Shown: positions 6,438 to 6,801 of the stretch, one piece after another
Numbering within the stretch: position 1 is the stretch's first letter
How the letters are laid out: each line of letters opens with the position of its first letter
Source: Patescibacteria group bacterium
Lineage (GTDB): Bacteria > Patescibacteriota > Gracilibacteria > UBA1369 > LOWO2-01-FULL-3
Length of the DNA stretch: 6,801 nucleotides
NCBI GenBank assembly: GCA_018818755.1
Contig: JAHIRL010000087.1
Coordinates: forward strand, 1-6,801
Direction: 5' to 3'
Program-made: the position numbers and the translations under genes
Notes under the pieces: model-generated
What the model was told of the DNA's origin: nothing
What the model saw: only the letters and a program-made list of their open reading frames with translations
Databases searched by the model: none

Positions 6438-6466
6438 ATGATAAATCATTTAGAAAATGATACAAT
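6438..6466 (+). promoter_or_regulatory. Extended -10 promoter of the last gene, with overlapping ATGAT inverted repeats
   Basis: ATGATA (6438-6443) lies 17 bases before TACAAT (6461-6466), which is preceded by TGA, forming an extended -10. The predicted start is near 6473 and the leader about 21 nt. Three ATGAT half-sites overlap the promoter: ATGAT (6438-6442), ATCAT in inverse orientation (6445-6449) and ATGAT (6457-6461). They make the palindromes ATGAT-AA-ATCAT and ATCATT-TAGAA-AATGAT. Such a layout could be an operator, though no regulator is encoded nearby. Confidence 0.45.
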
Positions 6467-6493
6467 ATTCGCGATAAAAAATAACAATCTACC

Positions 6494-6801
6494 ATGACAC
6501 AATTTAAAGCTATCAATCCAAATGTAGAAGTGAACGGACAAACTGTTTTGGCAATTGCCAATGGCATGGGCACCATGAAGAATATGGGCCTACAGATATT
6601 ATCTAATAATAATATAGATGACCCTAAACCCGGCAAATGGTATCCTCAGCAGGATTGGCTAAATGCCTTTAAGCAAATTTCTGAGAAAATCGGGTCAAAT
6701 ACTTTGCATCAAATAGGAAAATCAATACCCGAAAATGCCGATTTCCCCCCCGACATTGATAATATAGAAAAGGCCCTCGCTTCGATAGATGTGGCATATC
6801 A
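6494..6801 (+). CDS. Hypothetical protein, N-terminal 102 residues (runs off the right edge)
   Basis: An open frame from ATG 6494 to the window end with no stop. It begins MTQFKAINPNVEVNGQTVLA and continues with a helical-looking segment WYPQQDWLNAFKQISEKIGS (about residues 51-70). Next come NTLHQIGKSIPENADFPPDI and IEKALASIDVAYH at the edge. There is no signal peptide or membrane segment, so it is probably cytoplasmic. The pattern 'ISEKIG..TL..IGK.IPE...FPP.I..IE.AL.SIDVAYH' resembles a conserved family of uncharacterised bacterial proteins that I cannot name with certainty. A link to the V4R or heme-NO-binding-like helical fold is only a guess. It has its own extended -10 promoter about 30 bp upstream and no Shine-Dalgarno (AACAATCTACC precedes the ATG). 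Confidence 0.7.
   Translation, partial: MTQFKAINPNVEVNGQTVLAIANGMGTMKNMGLQILSNNNIDDPKPGKWYPQQDWLNAFKQISEKIGSNTLHQIGKSIPENADFPPDIDNIEKALASIDVAY

Overview
The window looks like chromosomal housekeeping DNA from a low-to-moderate GC bacterium. A Candidate Phyla Radiation (Patescibacteria, for example Peregrinibacteria-like) origin is my best guess. It rests on three things: a secreted Fn3/Ig-like protein ending in a TGPG-type tail, the divergent arginyl-tRNA synthetase, and the lack of Shine-Dalgarno sequences before every start. No ribosomal RNA or other marker is present, so the taxon is inference only. Stop codons seen are TAA and TAG, and no recoding is needed to read any gene.

Left part, minus strand (1-3108). 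From right to left come a CNNM/HlyC-CorC-type membrane protein with CBS domains, a secreted or surface-anchored protein with two Fn3-like and two Ig-like domains, and the N-terminus of a membrane-anchored ComEC-type metallo-beta-lactamase protein cut by the left edge. The Fn3 gene has its own good promoter, so the three need not form one operon.

Centre, plus strand (3216-5945). Divergent from the CNNM gene across 107 bp lies an 863-residue arginyl-tRNA synthetase. About 235 residues at its N-terminus are a complete B3/B4 domain, the fold of the PheRS-beta editing site and of solo COG3382 proteins. They are joined by a charged linker to a full-length ArgRS. This fusion is the most interesting item in the window because it suggests an ArgRS that proofreads in cis. 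Its HIGH signature is also altered, reading GVHH. A tRNA-Ser(UGA) gene with encoded CCA and its own promoter follows directly.

Right part, plus strand (5946-6801). Two short genes of unknown function follow, each with a plausible promoter: an 84-residue acidic protein and a second protein running off the right edge. No mobile element, CRISPR array or integration signature was seen. No gene-free stretch exceeds 170 bases.
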